From Struthio camelus (taxonomy: Eukaryota > Chordata > Aves > Struthioniformes > Struthionidae), in assembly GCF_040807025.1 (NCBI RefSeq), contig NC_090943.1, positions 137,031,950-137,095,949 of the forward strand: a stretch of DNA of 64,000 nt, in the 5' to 3' direction. Below, piece after piece: positions 24,508 to 36,376 of this stretch; position 1 is the stretch's first letter, and every line of letters starts with the position of its first letter. The notes beneath the pieces were generated by a model, which ran no database searches, was not told where the DNA came from, and saw only the letters and a list, made by a program, of their open reading frames with translations. The translations under genes and the position numbers were made by a program.

Positions 24508-25454
24508 TTATAAGGTGGTTTCATATTCCAAGCGCTCCTGGATAAGGGCATCATCTTTATACTGTAGCCGTGGAGGAGCAGGGGAACATTCAAAAGCTAG
24601 GATTGCCTTCCTCAGGCTCCTGTCCAACACGTGTCTCTCCCAGGCTGGGTACCTGTTCCTGAACAGATCGATTTTAATGACAGACTCCTCAATCCTTGGT
24701 GGCCGGGAGGAAGGTGTGGAAGGTGCGGTGGGTCTCACCTGAAACACAGGCACACACCCATCCCTCTCTGCAAATTTTTGATCCCGCTCGCTCGTGACAC
24801 TCCGATTGTTAGAGATGGACCTTAGAGTGTTTGTTGCCACTTCTGGGGGTAGAGCGAAGGCAGCGGCAGGGTCCTCACAAGCACAGCTTGGCGACTGCCC
24901 GAACCGCGGTCCATTGGGGTGAAAGAAGGCATAGTACATCAGCATAAAAACAATGCCTGTTAAAAAGCTGCTGAACACTACACACAGTGCTGGTATGGCA
25001 AACGCATCAGAGATTGGTGGGGCCTTGTACAGATACCACAGAGCACTCAAGGCGGTATTTTCCAAAAGGATCACAAAATAATAAATGAAAAGCCTACAGC
25101 GTGTCCTTCCTTCCTTGACGTTGAACCAGCTAAAGATATAGATTATCCCAACTACCATGTCGAAAACTATCTCCTCCCATTTAGTGATGCAAAACTCTGT
25201 CTCACAATGGACGATCCAGAAGGTCATGATGCACCAGTGGAGCACGATGAAGATCCCAAAGTACAGCTGGAAAACCGAGGCAAACAGAGCGAAAGTAATA
25301 ACCCTTGCTGCAATTGTGAAGAAATGCCAACAAAACTGGATTATAACAGCCATATAACTGATGGGCTTCTTGTCATCACGGGAGTCACGGAGGGCCTTTT
25401 GGTAGGAAGCCAAAGCCCAAGCCAGGGATACGAGAGATGCTGCAGCAGTAAGAC
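24508..25454 (-). CDS. XKR4: XKR4 terminal coding exon (XK-related protein 4), partial gene
   Basis: The exon encodes 314 residues plus two bases of a split glycine codon and ends in TAA. The reading, including [18 protein letters not shown] at the start and a C-terminus ending RLEYETTL, matches vertebrate XKR4 as I know it; the paralogues XKR6 and XKR7 are less likely. XKR4 is a multi-pass plasma-membrane protein of the XK family, and XKR4, XKR8 and XKR9 are reported to promote phospholipid scrambling during apoptosis. This exon covers roughly the second half of a protein of about 650 residues. It has several hydrophobic membrane stretches (from [11 protein letters not shown] through [14 protein letters not shown] to [20 protein letters not shown]), then a hydrophilic cytosolic tail of about 135 residues. 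The tail contains AERDG, a possible caspase-like site, and ends in ETTL, a class I PDZ-ligand pattern. The frame is intact, so the gene looks functional. Upstream exons lie outside the window. Confidence 0.97.
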
Positions 25455-25500
25455 CTAGGAGAGAACAGAAGATGCACTTAAGGTATAGTTTGTATGTCAG
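25455..25500 (-). promoter_or_regulatory. XKR4: 3' splice acceptor of the XKR4 terminal exon
   Basis: Read on the minus strand, a pyrimidine-rich run (TTCTGTTCTCTCCTAG) ends in AG directly before the exon at 25454. A CTGAC branch-point-like sequence lies about 42 nt upstream, at 25496-25500. The first two exon bases (GT) complete a codon, so this is a phase 1 intron. The downstream reading then joins the conserved XKR4 protein without a gap, which fixes the exon boundary. Confidence 0.9.
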
Positions 25501-27664
25501 CGCTTGGTTGAAACCGGTGAGATCTTCGCTGCTTTAAGCGCACTCTTCACAACTCACGTAAGAAAATCCATCCATTCTCCTTTAGTTCAGCCAACACTGA
25601 GGACTGGACCCCCTATTGCTGAGACTTCCTTGCTCTTACAAGCATGTTAGCGTTTGGTAGTTACACAGGAACAAGAGCGGGCAACAAACTACACTTTGAA
25701 ACACTTGGCTAGCAAATTTATGTTTGAAATGCATTCATTAAATTCACAACACCAAGCAAGTCAGCGATAGGTCTCTTCGTCAATTGTGTGATTTAATAGG
25801 CTCTATTGCAGTTATTATTTTGAAGAATATGAATTTTTTGATAAGTCATTAAAACAGCTCGATATAAAGCAATTGCATCTAATTAGAATGTTAGCATCTT
25901 TCACACATACAGTACATTAAATCAGCTAAAATGTGATAATATACCTACATCTTAAAATATAATTCTATGGATATGTGTTATGGCTAGTGAAGTTAATAGC
26001 TTGACAGACTGGACACAAAACAGAGTTAACTGAAGATTCTGAGGTGGAAGAATTTTCTGTTGGAAGCCACAGATTCTGTGATATCTGAACGTTTCATAGG
26101 ATCCGCATAGTTATTTTGTCAAAAATTAGCAACACAAATGCAGAAAGATTTTAATTTTTATTACATTAACATAACTCTTGATATATCAAAGTTTAAACTG
26201 CAGCACTCATGCTGAAGGAGAAATGTTGCCCATTTCAATAATTCCACCATTTTTAACAGAATTTTTAGTATGTAGAAATTGTCAAAACTTTATTTCGGGG
26301 ATTAAATTGATTTTAGCAATGATGGAATTTTCTACGGAATTAAAATTCTGAGCTTAGATGCTCCTAAAGGAAGGAAAAACAAATTAATATCGAATAATCA
26401 CTGTCTCTCCCATATATCCCAGAACTGCTCACTTGTAAAGCACTGAACTATAGTATTTATGGAAAATCTGTCAAACATTTTTCACAAAAAATTCAATACA
26501 ACTTTACTTTTAGAGTATTTTCAAACATGACTGTGAAAATAGTTCACCTTGACATAAAATATAAATATAAAATATAAAACCAGTAAAGAATACTTTTTAC
26601 AAAAGCTTCTTTAATACTTATTTTGTGTGCATATTTTTCTTTTTCTCAAAGATTTTGATTGTCATGTGTAGATAAACTTAGAAAAAAGTTGATTTGCAAT
26701 TAAATGTAATTTTTAAACTAATCTGTTACTTCCTTTTCCTAATCAGAAAAATACATTACATTCCCATTTAAGCAGTGATACAATTGAGCATAGTTATTCA
26801 CATGCTTAACACTTATACATCGTTTTATTGGAAATTAATTATATTTCTTATTTACTAGATGATTAATTTTTACTTATGATTTATATCAAGCTGCTTTGGA
26901 TGGAAATGGGAATTCACCTGAAATGCAGAAAACATGCATTTTAAATGTGTTTATTATTTAAATAAAATTTCAATGAGTATGCTGGATAGAGAGGAAAAAT
27001 GTATCAAACTTTTTATATTTCAAAATTATTTATTAACCAAAGCAAATATTACATACAGTTAATGAATGAATTCATAACTCTTAGCATCCCACACTGTGAA
27101 TTTATTCATAATCATAAAATGATAACGACATTTCAGCTTATTCAGTTTCTAAACATTTCCTTAACTTTGAATTTACTGGTTATTGAACTAAATTAAACTG
27201 AAATGGAGAATATATTTCTTTTGTCTGCTGTTTAAGGCTGTTTAATCATTTCAGCAAACTTGGATTATGGATGCATAGATAGCAGTTTTCTTCCCAGTCC
27301 AACAGTTTTTTTAGAACCCAACTATCACGAGTGTATTAGTTAAATATTATGAATATTTAAGTTTAATGCAAACTGCATTAATACACAGTAGTTTGTTTAA
27401 GCTTCAATATGTGTTGTAAAACAGACACTTTTGAAAAAACACATGCCTTAAAATAGGCAAGTGTAGATTATGGAAATAACACCTGATTCTGAACAAAACA
27501 ATCTATTCCAACAATCCACCTGGCTTAACACATTAAGATTTTGCTCAGTAAGTACAGAGGAATGCATCGCTCTCAGGAGGGATCGCTTGTGTTTGCCGGC
27601 ACCCCTCCTTCAGTCACTGGCAGGGTGTTAATTATGTTGTGAGCTCCTGTGAATTTGACGTGTC

Positions 27665-27684
27665 TTTTTTTTTTTTTTTTTTTT
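27665..27684. repeat. Poly(T) tract, 20 T
   Basis: Uninterrupted run of 20 T in the XKR4 intron (poly(A) in the pre-mRNA). No LINE or SINE body is adjacent. Confidence 0.95.
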
Positions 27685-28502
27685 AAAGAGAAAATTACCA
27701 GAAAAGCAATCAGCAGAAATATGGGACAGACTTATAATTTGAGAGAGAATTTGTGAATAAAACATCTTCACTTCTCTTTCCGCTCAGATGCCCGGATGCC
27801 GAAACACTAACATTACTGCTGGAATCCTCCCTTACGGAGAGGACAAACACTCAGCAAGGTAGACAGGAAGGAGACACGGTATAAACTGGTGTTTTCATTT
27901 CTGACACGCGTATTTGCTTTTCACTCTGGGCTGCCTTTCAGTGACCATTATCTCTAGAGACAGCCGGAAATGTAAGTTCTTGCGTTCTTGTAGGAATGGT
28001 TTAATTATTTCTGAGAAAACAAGAGTTCAATTTCCCTTATGAAATGAAAAGTTTGGATAGCTAGATTACTACATGGATACCGTAAAAGAGAATCTTCCAG
28101 CACAAATGAGCACTCTAAATGAGAGCTCAAAAATAGCATTATTAGCATGAGAAAGAATAATGTGAGAGAAAAGTCCATATATTTCTCTGCAAATGTAACT
28201 TTAATGACCTCACAAACTCCCCTGAGGTTTGTATAGATATCATCAGTTTTACATTAAGAGCTGTGAAATCGTACATCAATGCACACAGAACGTACCAAAT
28301 AAAATGTTAAAATCCACAGGAATTTCCAAGGTCCTAATATGAATTCATTCATAGTCATTTTCTCTGCCAGAAAGGAGCAAGTACAACAGCAAGTTAATTC
28401 TCTTATTGAAGTAGTCATTAATAGGGAAGCATCCACTGCTCTTACGGAACAAAGCGAGGGATTCAGGAATACAGGAGACAAAGGAACGTACAAACAGAAA
28501 GA

Positions 28503-28523
28503 ACTACTACTACTACTACTACT
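28503..28523. repeat. (ACT)7 microsatellite
   Basis: Seven perfect ACT units in the XKR4 intron. They create a leucine run in a short chance frame on the plus strand (28339-28581). Confidence 0.95.
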
Positions 28524-31500
28524 GTTAGGAACCTATTCTTGTGCTATTAGCAGTGATGTTAGAGCTACAGAATCAAGATGAAACTAAATGCTTCTTGGGG
28601 ACCCTCCATTTTTCTTTACTGATGAAGCCTAGCACTAAACAACTATTAAAAGTATAATTAATGACACAAAATTCATGCAAATGGCAGCTTGCTGATAAAG
28701 AAATGTCATAATATAAATAATTCACAGTGAAAGGTTAGACATAAACAAAATTATTGGAGAACCAAATGGCTAATTCATTAATTAGAACATATTGACGCAT
28801 TTTCTGAGTAGAAATCTCCTTATATTTCAAAAAAACCCCTAAAATAGATTTTGATCAAAACAAAACTTTAAATACACTAAAATGGTGTCAGGAAAAAAGG
28901 ACAAGATGTCCTCTAGTGTTAACGAAAAACAAATAATTTGTAGCATTGCAGGGGCGTAACTTCAGCAGAGGGAATGCTTATTTGCCATCCAGGAAGTAAC
29001 AGACAGCCCGCAAGCCCATTCATGGAACCACCCCGTTCTTCAAGAGCAGGTACTATTCTTTTCTGCCCTCTCTGCTTCAGCCTTTTGACTGTCTGTCCGG
29101 GGGCTACAGCAGCTTTCTGGCATTTTTCAGAGCAGTCAGAACCACCCTGGTCAGCTGTATATGGAATCTTGTTTCCTCATTTCTTTCTATATAACAGAGA
29201 TTCTTGCCTTTTATACATTATGGCATGTTTGTACTGGCGCTGCACATCTGATACTCATTAAACTGGAATGAGCTACAGAGCATTAAAGGCAAGATAAAAG
29301 CTAGTAATACCTTTTACAGGAAAAAGTAAGCAACGTATATAAGGGAAAAGAGGATGTATACAGAGATGGATACATTTACAAATGTTATTGTAATTATTTC
29401 AGAAAAGCAAGCTAAAATAACTACAGGAGTGCTAATGAAGTTCTCTAAAACAGTATTTGTGAGAAATCAGCCTGAAATGTTTCACCTGAATGTGAGTAGT
29501 AAAGTTGTTCATGGCAGATACAGGTTTTCTGTATTACACCCTTCCCTTCCTTGACAATTCGCAGCTTAATTGGATCCTGCTAACACCTCTGCCTTTGCAT
29601 TTTGATTCCTGCCCGCATGCACAATGTATTAAACTTTGAGGGAAGCAATTCAACTTCTAAGCATCATATATGACTCCATAGTCTATATTTTTCCTCTGCT
29701 CCCACAATGTAATCTTTAGACTTGGGTATAACCAAAAAAGTCTGGGTCTTGTTCTCACACCAATCTTACATTACTCCTGATTTGTATCTGAGAGAGTAAA
29801 GATAGATTCAGGTCCATAAACTACTCTTCTGTAATCACATAAATCCATAAAGCCTTTATGGAAGAAGTGCAGAACACCTCAGGCCAACTGAAAATCCTAC
29901 AACTGTGTGAAACTGATAAGAGAAAATCCTCCTCGACATTCAATCTACTTTCAAAAATCCAGCTCTCGCCAAGGCTTCTCCCTCTGCTTCATCCTCCTGT
30001 TTCAAACTTGTACTCATGTGACCGTTTCCAGGAGTAAATTCATGCTAGAAGCAGGAATACCGAACACAGCAGGACATCTGGGCACAACCATTTTGGCTAG
30101 GATCGGGCACTATGAAACATGTCTGAAAGAAGACTCTTTTTATGCATTTTTTACCCAGCTAGAGAAGTGAAAATGTATGCATCCAAGTTTTAAGGTGCTT
30201 CTCCAAACCAAAGCCAAGCAAAGAATCTATAATATTCATCAGTTCCCCATCAGGCCCTAATCCTGTAGAAAAGGGTATGTCATGACTGCTCCTCTTCAGC
30301 TTCCAAAATGAACTTGCTACATTTACTGAGCCTTTGTCATGCTACCACGAAAGCGGCCATGAGCTTGAGGCCCACGTACAGGTATTGCAGGCAGCCTGAG
30401 AATAGTCTGTGGGTCCTACATCACCTCTTTTATTCCCATATATGAGTATGGCAACAGTGTACTAGAGGGTATACTGTGCTGCCAAGCATGGTTTAGCACA
30501 CAAGTGCTCTGTGTGCTCCAGGTGCCCTTTCTGGCCATACCTGGACTGTGCTCCCAGGTTCCCAGTGAGGATTTTATGCTCACGGGTCTCATTCCCTGCC
30601 CAGGCCTGGAAGATGAAATCTGAAATCGAATTTTACATTTTCTGCTCTCCTATTATTTGAAGAGTTAAAATACAAACTTCTGCACTTACCTGGGTTATTT
30701 TTCCCCTTGGTCACTGCAGATGTAGCCTGCTGGCATAAGCTGCAGCACTATATTGGACTATCCATATTGGAACCCATCCTTAAAACCTTAAGAGCTGGTG
30801 CTGCAGTCTAACTTCAGAAGATTGCTGTAAATCAGCAGTTCTGATCTCCAGCCAGCATTTCTATAGTAGATCCTTTCTCTCTAAAGGCTTCATAGTTAGG
30901 GGCATTTCTTGTATGAGGATCCTACTTTTTTTCAGCAGAAGGAAACACCATATATTAACATCCTCAGGCAGGCCCAACCCCTAAAATATGCTGAACACTG
31001 ATCCTGATGTATAATTTTGTACTCTAAAGTTTGTGTTGTTATCACAAAGAGGTTCCAGGGCCATAAGCATGTTGGCAAGACAACCTTAATGCTCTTATAC
31101 AACAGCAAGTTAGTCTGTATTAGCTGTCCTCAGTCAGCTGCCACAACATGTTTTTGAAGTCTCCAGTGAACGGTAATGCTTATTCTACCAGTGTAAGTGA
31201 TTCCATATTCACTACTATTCCTTGCGTGAACACATAGTCAAAGGCGTTCTGTGGCACTGAAACTAGCTGCTCGATAGCCAAAGGGGACTTGCTTCTCCCT
31301 TCTTAGGTGCCACTCCATATGATTGTACCCAGACAAAAAAGGCAACTTGCTGAAATATTTCATTTCTGCAGTTTTGCTTAGACTGTTGGCTACTCATAAA
31401 TATGGGAATGAGGATGAGTATCTAGCTGTTCGCATTTCCACTGTTTGTCTCTTTTTTTGGCATTTACAGCTGGGGGTATTCAAGGTAATATAGACTGTTT

Positions 31501-32197
31501 CATCAGCTCATCCTCCAATATATAGTTCTCCTTTCTCCCACCACATACTGGGGTGGCATAACACGGTGTTGGGGATGATAGGAACACTTCCTCACTGAAA
31601 TGTAAATTAGATTATGCCTGATATTGCCTCTCCTAAATGTTACATAATGCTTAGAGAACATGCTAGCATATATAAGAACAGCTTTTCCCATGCTTTGTTT
31701 TAGCTGTTTTCTACAGGTTTTTCTGGCCAGCTTTCACCTCTTTCATTAATCTGATCTCTACAGCAACTTACCTTTGCCTTGGAAGTTTAGAAACATCATA
31801 TATCTATTAAACTAGTTGCTTTCAACCTTACTTGTTTTATAGACTCCCAAATTACATTCCAGAAATAGTTTGGACTCTCTGTAGAGGATCTAAGTCAACT
31901 GAGGACAGATTTTCTTACTGCAGCTGTCTTTAGCAGATTCTTAGGGTCTGGACCAGATACTTACCTAACAATTCGGCTCTCACTGCACTCAGGGTCATGC
32001 CCATTTTACCATGTGTATAACTGTAAGACATATACAGGGGACCTTGACTTAACTTCTCCTGGGAAGTTCTAGCTAGGTGGGGCTGCTGCTAAAGAGGTCT
32101 CTCGGCTGCCTTCGTCAGAGGGAGTTGGGGCTTTTGTTTCAGGTGGCTCCTGATTGGGTGGATCAAGCACCCTTGTGAGTCACTGCTAGGCAGAGGC

Positions 32198-32206
32198 CTA
32201 TATAAG
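32198..32206 (+). promoter_or_regulatory. TATA-like box in the CR1 copy A leader
   Basis: CTATATAAG lies within the 5' leader, about 110 bp before the ORF1 start and downstream of the inferred element start. CR1 internal promoters are poorly defined, so any role in transcription is conjecture based on the motif alone. Confidence 0.3.
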
Positions 32207-32315
32207 AGCCAGGCCTAGAGCACAGCCAACAGATGCAGCAGTTTGTGCAGCAGGGTGCCAGAAGGCAAAGAAGGCACCTCTGCATTTTGCATAGTGTTGT
32301 GTCCTTCCCTGGGGC

Positions 32316-33384
32316 ATGGTCATGACACGCCGCAGAGCACGTTCCCCAGTGGCTACTGGAGGTGCTGCATCAGCTGTGTCTGAGGCTTCAACCCAGACAG
32401 ACCCTCGGACAGCAGATGCAGCTCTGCAGGTGTCAGGCTGCAGGGAGTGCCTGGGGCCTCTCCGTGGGGCCTGGGCTGACAGTCAGCTCTCCTATGTGAG
32501 GTGTGCTGTGGTTGACCAGTTGTGTCACCAGATAAAGGAATTATGGGAGGAGGTTAGTAGGCTGCGTAGCATCCGAGAGGATGAGCAGCAGATTGACAGG
32601 GCATTCTCAGAGACTGTTCAGCTCCAGGAGTCCCCTGCCCCCACTGCAGCGGAGTTGTCAGAGGGCTCAGCACCGTGTGTAAAGGTGCATCATAACACTG
32701 TTGAAGAGGGCTGGAAGCTGGTGACCTCTCGTAGAAGGAGAAAGGCTCTTGCTCCTCCTCAAGACTTACCCTTGAAGAACAAGTTTATCACCCTCCAAGC
32801 TGAGGAGAGGCTGGGCATGGCTCCAAGGGAGGCAACTGGCCTGGCAGACCGTGCCGTGCAGGAACCCCCGGAAGAAGCAGCGAGTGATTGTTGTGGGTGA
32901 CTCCCTGCTGCAGGAGACAGAGGCACCTATCTGCCAACCTGACCTCTTGTCCAGAGAGGTTTGCTGCCTGCCAGGGGCTCGAATAAGAGATGTCGTGGAA
33001 AGACTGCCAAGGCTTGTCCACGCATTGGACTACTACCCTCTGCTGATCTTCCATGTGGGTGCTAACGACACGAAAGGCAAACTGGAAACCATCAAACAGG
33101 ACTTCAGAGCTCTGGGAATGGTGCTGAAGGGTCTGGGAGCCCAGGTTGTTTTCTCCTCAATCTTGCCTGTGAGGGGAAAGGACAGGAGGAGGAGTAGACG
33201 AGTTTTCCAAGTTAACAGCTGGCTGCGCCGCTGGTGTTGGCAGCAGGGCTTTGGTTTCTGTGACCATGGGACCCTGTTTGAAGATCAACAGCTGATGGGA
33301 AGAGATGGGATCCACCTTACCAAGCGGGGCATGCGTGTCTTTGCCAACAGGTTGGCCAGCCTGGTAAGGAGGGCTTTAAACTAG
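32316..33384 (+). pseudogene. CR1 copy A ORF1, frameshifted (SGNH-hydrolase type)
   Basis: The reading starts at ATG 32316 (MVMTRRRARSP) and stays open to 32900. The N-terminal part has a basic start, cysteines (GCRECLG, then VRCAVVDQLCHQIKE) resembling a zinc-knuckle-like region, and a probable coiled coil (LWEEVSRLRSIREDEQQID). The second half continues in another frame to a TAG at 33382. It shows SGNH/GDSL-hydrolase blocks: VIVVGDSLL (catalytic serine block), HVGANDTKG (block with the conserved Asn) and GRDGIHLTKRG (Asp and His block). The frame change lies between about 32840 and 32880. In CR1 elements ORF1 is thought to act as an RNA-binding and esterase-like accessory protein. The frameshift separates the RNA-binding half from the hydrolase half, so this copy is a pseudogene. 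Confidence 0.88.
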
Positions 33385-33389
33385 GCAAG

Positions 33390-36313
33390 ATGGGGGAAGG
33401 GGAGTAGTATAGTGGCAGGAGAGTCAGTAAAACACCGCTCAAGTCAGGATGCCTCCAGCGGGTGCATACAGCCAGGGGAGACAGCATGGGACATGGCTAT
33501 GGAGGATCCTCTTGCACCTCTCCTGGGAAGCTTGCATGCTTGACTGGCTCTCTGAAATGCCTGTATACCAATGCACACAGCATGGGGAATAAGCAGGAAG
33601 AGTTAGAGAGCTGTGTGCGGTCGCAGGGCCATGATCTCATTGCAGTGACAGAGACATGGTGGGATAGTTCACATGACTGGGATGCTGTCATGGATGGCTA
33701 CGTGCTTTTCAGGAAAGACAGGCCGGGCAGGCGAGGTGGTGGAGTTGCTCTTTATGTGAGGGAGCAGCTAGAATGTATGGAGCTCTGCCTCGGGGTGGAT
33801 GAAGAGCAAGTTGAGAGCCTATGGGTAAGGATTAAAGGGCAGGGTAACATGGGTGACACTGTTGTGGGGGTCTACTACAGGCCACCTGACCAGGAGGAAG
33901 TCATCGATGAGGCCTTCTACTGACAGCTGGAAGTAGCCTCACATTCACAGGCCCTGGTTCTCATGGGAGACTTCAACCACTCTGACATCTGCTGGCAAGA
34001 CAGCACAGCTAGGCACAAACAGTCAAAGAGGTTCCTGCAAAGCATTGATGATAATTTCTTGACTCAGGTGGTGGAGACGCCAACGAGGAGAGGTGCAATG
34101 CTAGACCTTGTACTAACAAACAAAGAAGGTCTAGTTGGAGATGTGAAGGTTGGGGGCAGCCTTGGCTGCAGTGACCATGAGATGGTGGAGTTCAGGATCC
34201 TCCGAGGAGGGAGCAGGGCAATAAGTAGGATTGCAACGCTGGACTTCAGGAGAGCTGACTTTGGCCTCTTCAGGGACCTACTTAGGGGAATCTCCTGGGG
34301 TAGGGCCCTAGAAGGAAGAGGGGTCCAAGAAAGCTGGTTAATATTCAAGCATCACTTCCTCCAGGCTCAAGAGCAGTGCATCCCTCTGAGGAAGACGTCG
34401 AGCAAAGCGGGCAGGAGACCTGCATGGATGAGCAAGGAACTCCTGGCCAAACTCCAGCAGAAGAAGGAAGTGTACAGAATGTGGAGAAGGGGACAGGCCA
34501 CTTGGGAGGGACATTGTCAGAGTGTGCAGGGATGCGACAAGGAAGGCTAAGGCCCAGTTGGAATTGAATCTGGCAAGGGATGTCAAGGACAACAAGAAGG
34601 GCTTCTTCAAATACATCAAGAGCAAAAGGAAGACTAGGGAAAACGTGGGCCCGCTGCTGAATGGGGCGGGTGCCCTGGTGACGAAGGATACAGAGAAGGC
34701 AGTTATTGAATGCTGCCTTTGCTTCAGTCTTCACTGCTAAGGCCAGTCCTCAGGAATTCCAGACCTTGGAGACAAGAGAGGAAGGCTGGAGAAAGGAAGA
34801 CTCTCCCTTGGTGGAGGAGGATCAGGTTAGAGATCTTTTGTCCCAACTTGACATCCATAAGTCCATGGGCCCTGATGGGATGCACCCCCGAGTGCTCAGG
34901 GAGCTGGCGGATGTTATCACTAGGTCACTCTCCATTCTCTTGGAAAGGTCCTGGAGATCAGGAGAGGTGCCTGAGGACTGGAAGAAAGCCAATGTCACCC
35001 CAGTCTTCCAAAAGGGCAAGAAGGAGGAGCCAGGAAACTACAGGCCTGTCTGCCTCACCTCCATCCCTGGAAAGCTGATGGAACAGCTCCTCCGGGAGGT
35101 CCTCACTAAGCATCTGGAGGACAAGAAGGTGATCAGGAGTAGTCAGCATGGATTCCCCAAAGGGAAATCATGCTTGACCAATCTGATAGCCTTCTCTGAC
35201 GGAATGACTGGCTGGGTAGATGAGGGCAGAGCAGTGGATGCTGTCTACCTGGACTTCAGCAAGGCTTTTGACTCTGTCTCCCATCACATCCTCCTAGGTA
35301 AGCTCAGGAAGTGTGGGCTAGACGAGTGGACGGTGAGGTGGATTGAGAACTGGCTGGATGGCCGAGCTCAGAGGGTTGTGGTGAGTGGCGCAGAGTCAAG
35401 TTGGAGGCCTGTGGCTAGTGGTGTCCCCCAGGGGTCAGTCCTGGGTCCAGTCTTGTTCAATATATTCATCAATGACCTGGAGGAAGGCACAGAGTGCACC
35501 CTCAGCAAGTTTGCTGAGGATACGAAACTGGGAGGAGAGGCTAACACACCAGAAGGCTGTGCTGCCCTTCAGAGGGACCTGGAGAGGCTGGAGAGGTGGG
35601 CGGAGAGGAACCTCCTGAAGTTCAACAAAGGCAAGTACAGGGTCCTGCACCTAGGCAGGAATAACCCCATGCAGCAGTACAGGCTGGGGGCTGACCTGCT
35701 GGAAAGTAGCTCTGCAGAGAAGGACCTGGGAGTGCTGGTGGACAACAAGTTGACCATGAGGCAGCAGTGTGCCCTTGTGGCCAAGAAGGCCAATGGTCTC
35801 CTGGGGTGCATGAGGCAGAGTGTTGCCAGCAGGTGGAGGGAGGTGATCCTGCCCCTCTCCTCAGCCTTGGTGAGGCCTCACCTGGAGTACTGTGTCCAGC
35901 CCTGGGCTCCCCACTGCAAGAGAGACATGGCGCTCCTGGAGAGAGTCCAGCGGAGGGCTACCAAGATGATTAGAGGGCTGGAGCACCTCTCCTCTGAAGA
36001 AAGACTGCAAGAGCTGGGCCTGTTCAGCCTGGAGAAGAGAAGATTGAGAGGCGATCTCATCAACGTGTGCAAGTATCTGAAGGGGGAGCGTCAAGAGGAT
36101 GAGGCCAGCCTCTTCTCCGTGGTGCCCAGCAACAGGACAAGAGGCAATGGGCAGAAACTGAACCACAGGAAGTTCCATCTGAACCTGGGGAAAAACTTCT
36201 TCACTGTGAGGGTGACAGAGCATTGGACCAGGTTGCCCAGGGAGGTAGTGGAGTCTCCTTCCCTGGAGCTATTCAAAACCCGTCTGGATGTGATCCTGGG
36301 CAATATGCTCTAG
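33390..36313 (+). pseudogene. CR1 copy A ORF2 (endonuclease + reverse transcriptase), broken
   Basis: The likely start is the ATG at 33390, five bases after the ORF1 stop. Endonuclease motifs of the APE type follow: TNAHSMGNKQEELE, VTETWWDSSHDWDA, GVYYRPPDQ, MGDFNHSDICW and CSDHEMVEF. The reverse transcriptase is one open frame to 36313 with [56 protein letters not shown] (first catalytic Asp) and [20 protein letters not shown]. Lesions: a TAG at 33405, a TGA at 33921, a frameshift near 34510-34520 and a second near 34703. The usual catalytic FADD is FAED here (codon GAG at 35516), a substitution of a metal-binding aspartate. The product would have nicked target DNA and copied CR1 RNA; this copy cannot. 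Confidence 0.93.
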
Positions 36314-36376
36314 GTGACCCTGCTTGAGCAGGGAGGTTGGACTAGAGGTCCCTTCCAACCTAAACCATTCTGTGAT

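Larger units (their letters stand above)
25501..32044. other. Intron DNA before CR1 copy A
   Basis: Very AT-rich from about 25700 to 27500, otherwise ordinary. It holds the poly(T) and ACT tracts. I see no exon, RNA gene or clear TE. Confidence 0.55.
32045..36376 (+). mobile_element. CR1 LINE copy A, near full length
   Basis: A non-LTR retrotransposon of the CR1 family, about 4.3 kb. It has a GC-richer leader with a TATA-like box, an ORF1 with an SGNH-hydrolase region, an ORF2 with endonuclease and reverse-transcriptase domains, and a short 3' UTR ending in the CR1-typical CCTTCCAACC and ATTCTGTGAT. Most bird CR1 copies are short 5'-truncated pieces, so this length is uncommon. The left boundary is approximate: I placed it where the leader-like sequence begins. 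No target-site duplication is evident, as is usual for CR1. It lies in the XKR4 intron, antisense to the gene. Both ORFs are disabled, so it cannot move by its own proteins. Confidence 0.93.

Noticed and set aside
29735..29835. Possible old amniote repeat (TCTGGGTCTTGTTCTCACAC)
   Set aside because: Resembles a common reptile/bird repeat tail only loosely; not enough ordered blocks.
32788..36303. Many antisense and alternate frames over CR1 copy A
   Set aside because: Shadows of the CR1 ORFs; the same shadows recur over copy B.
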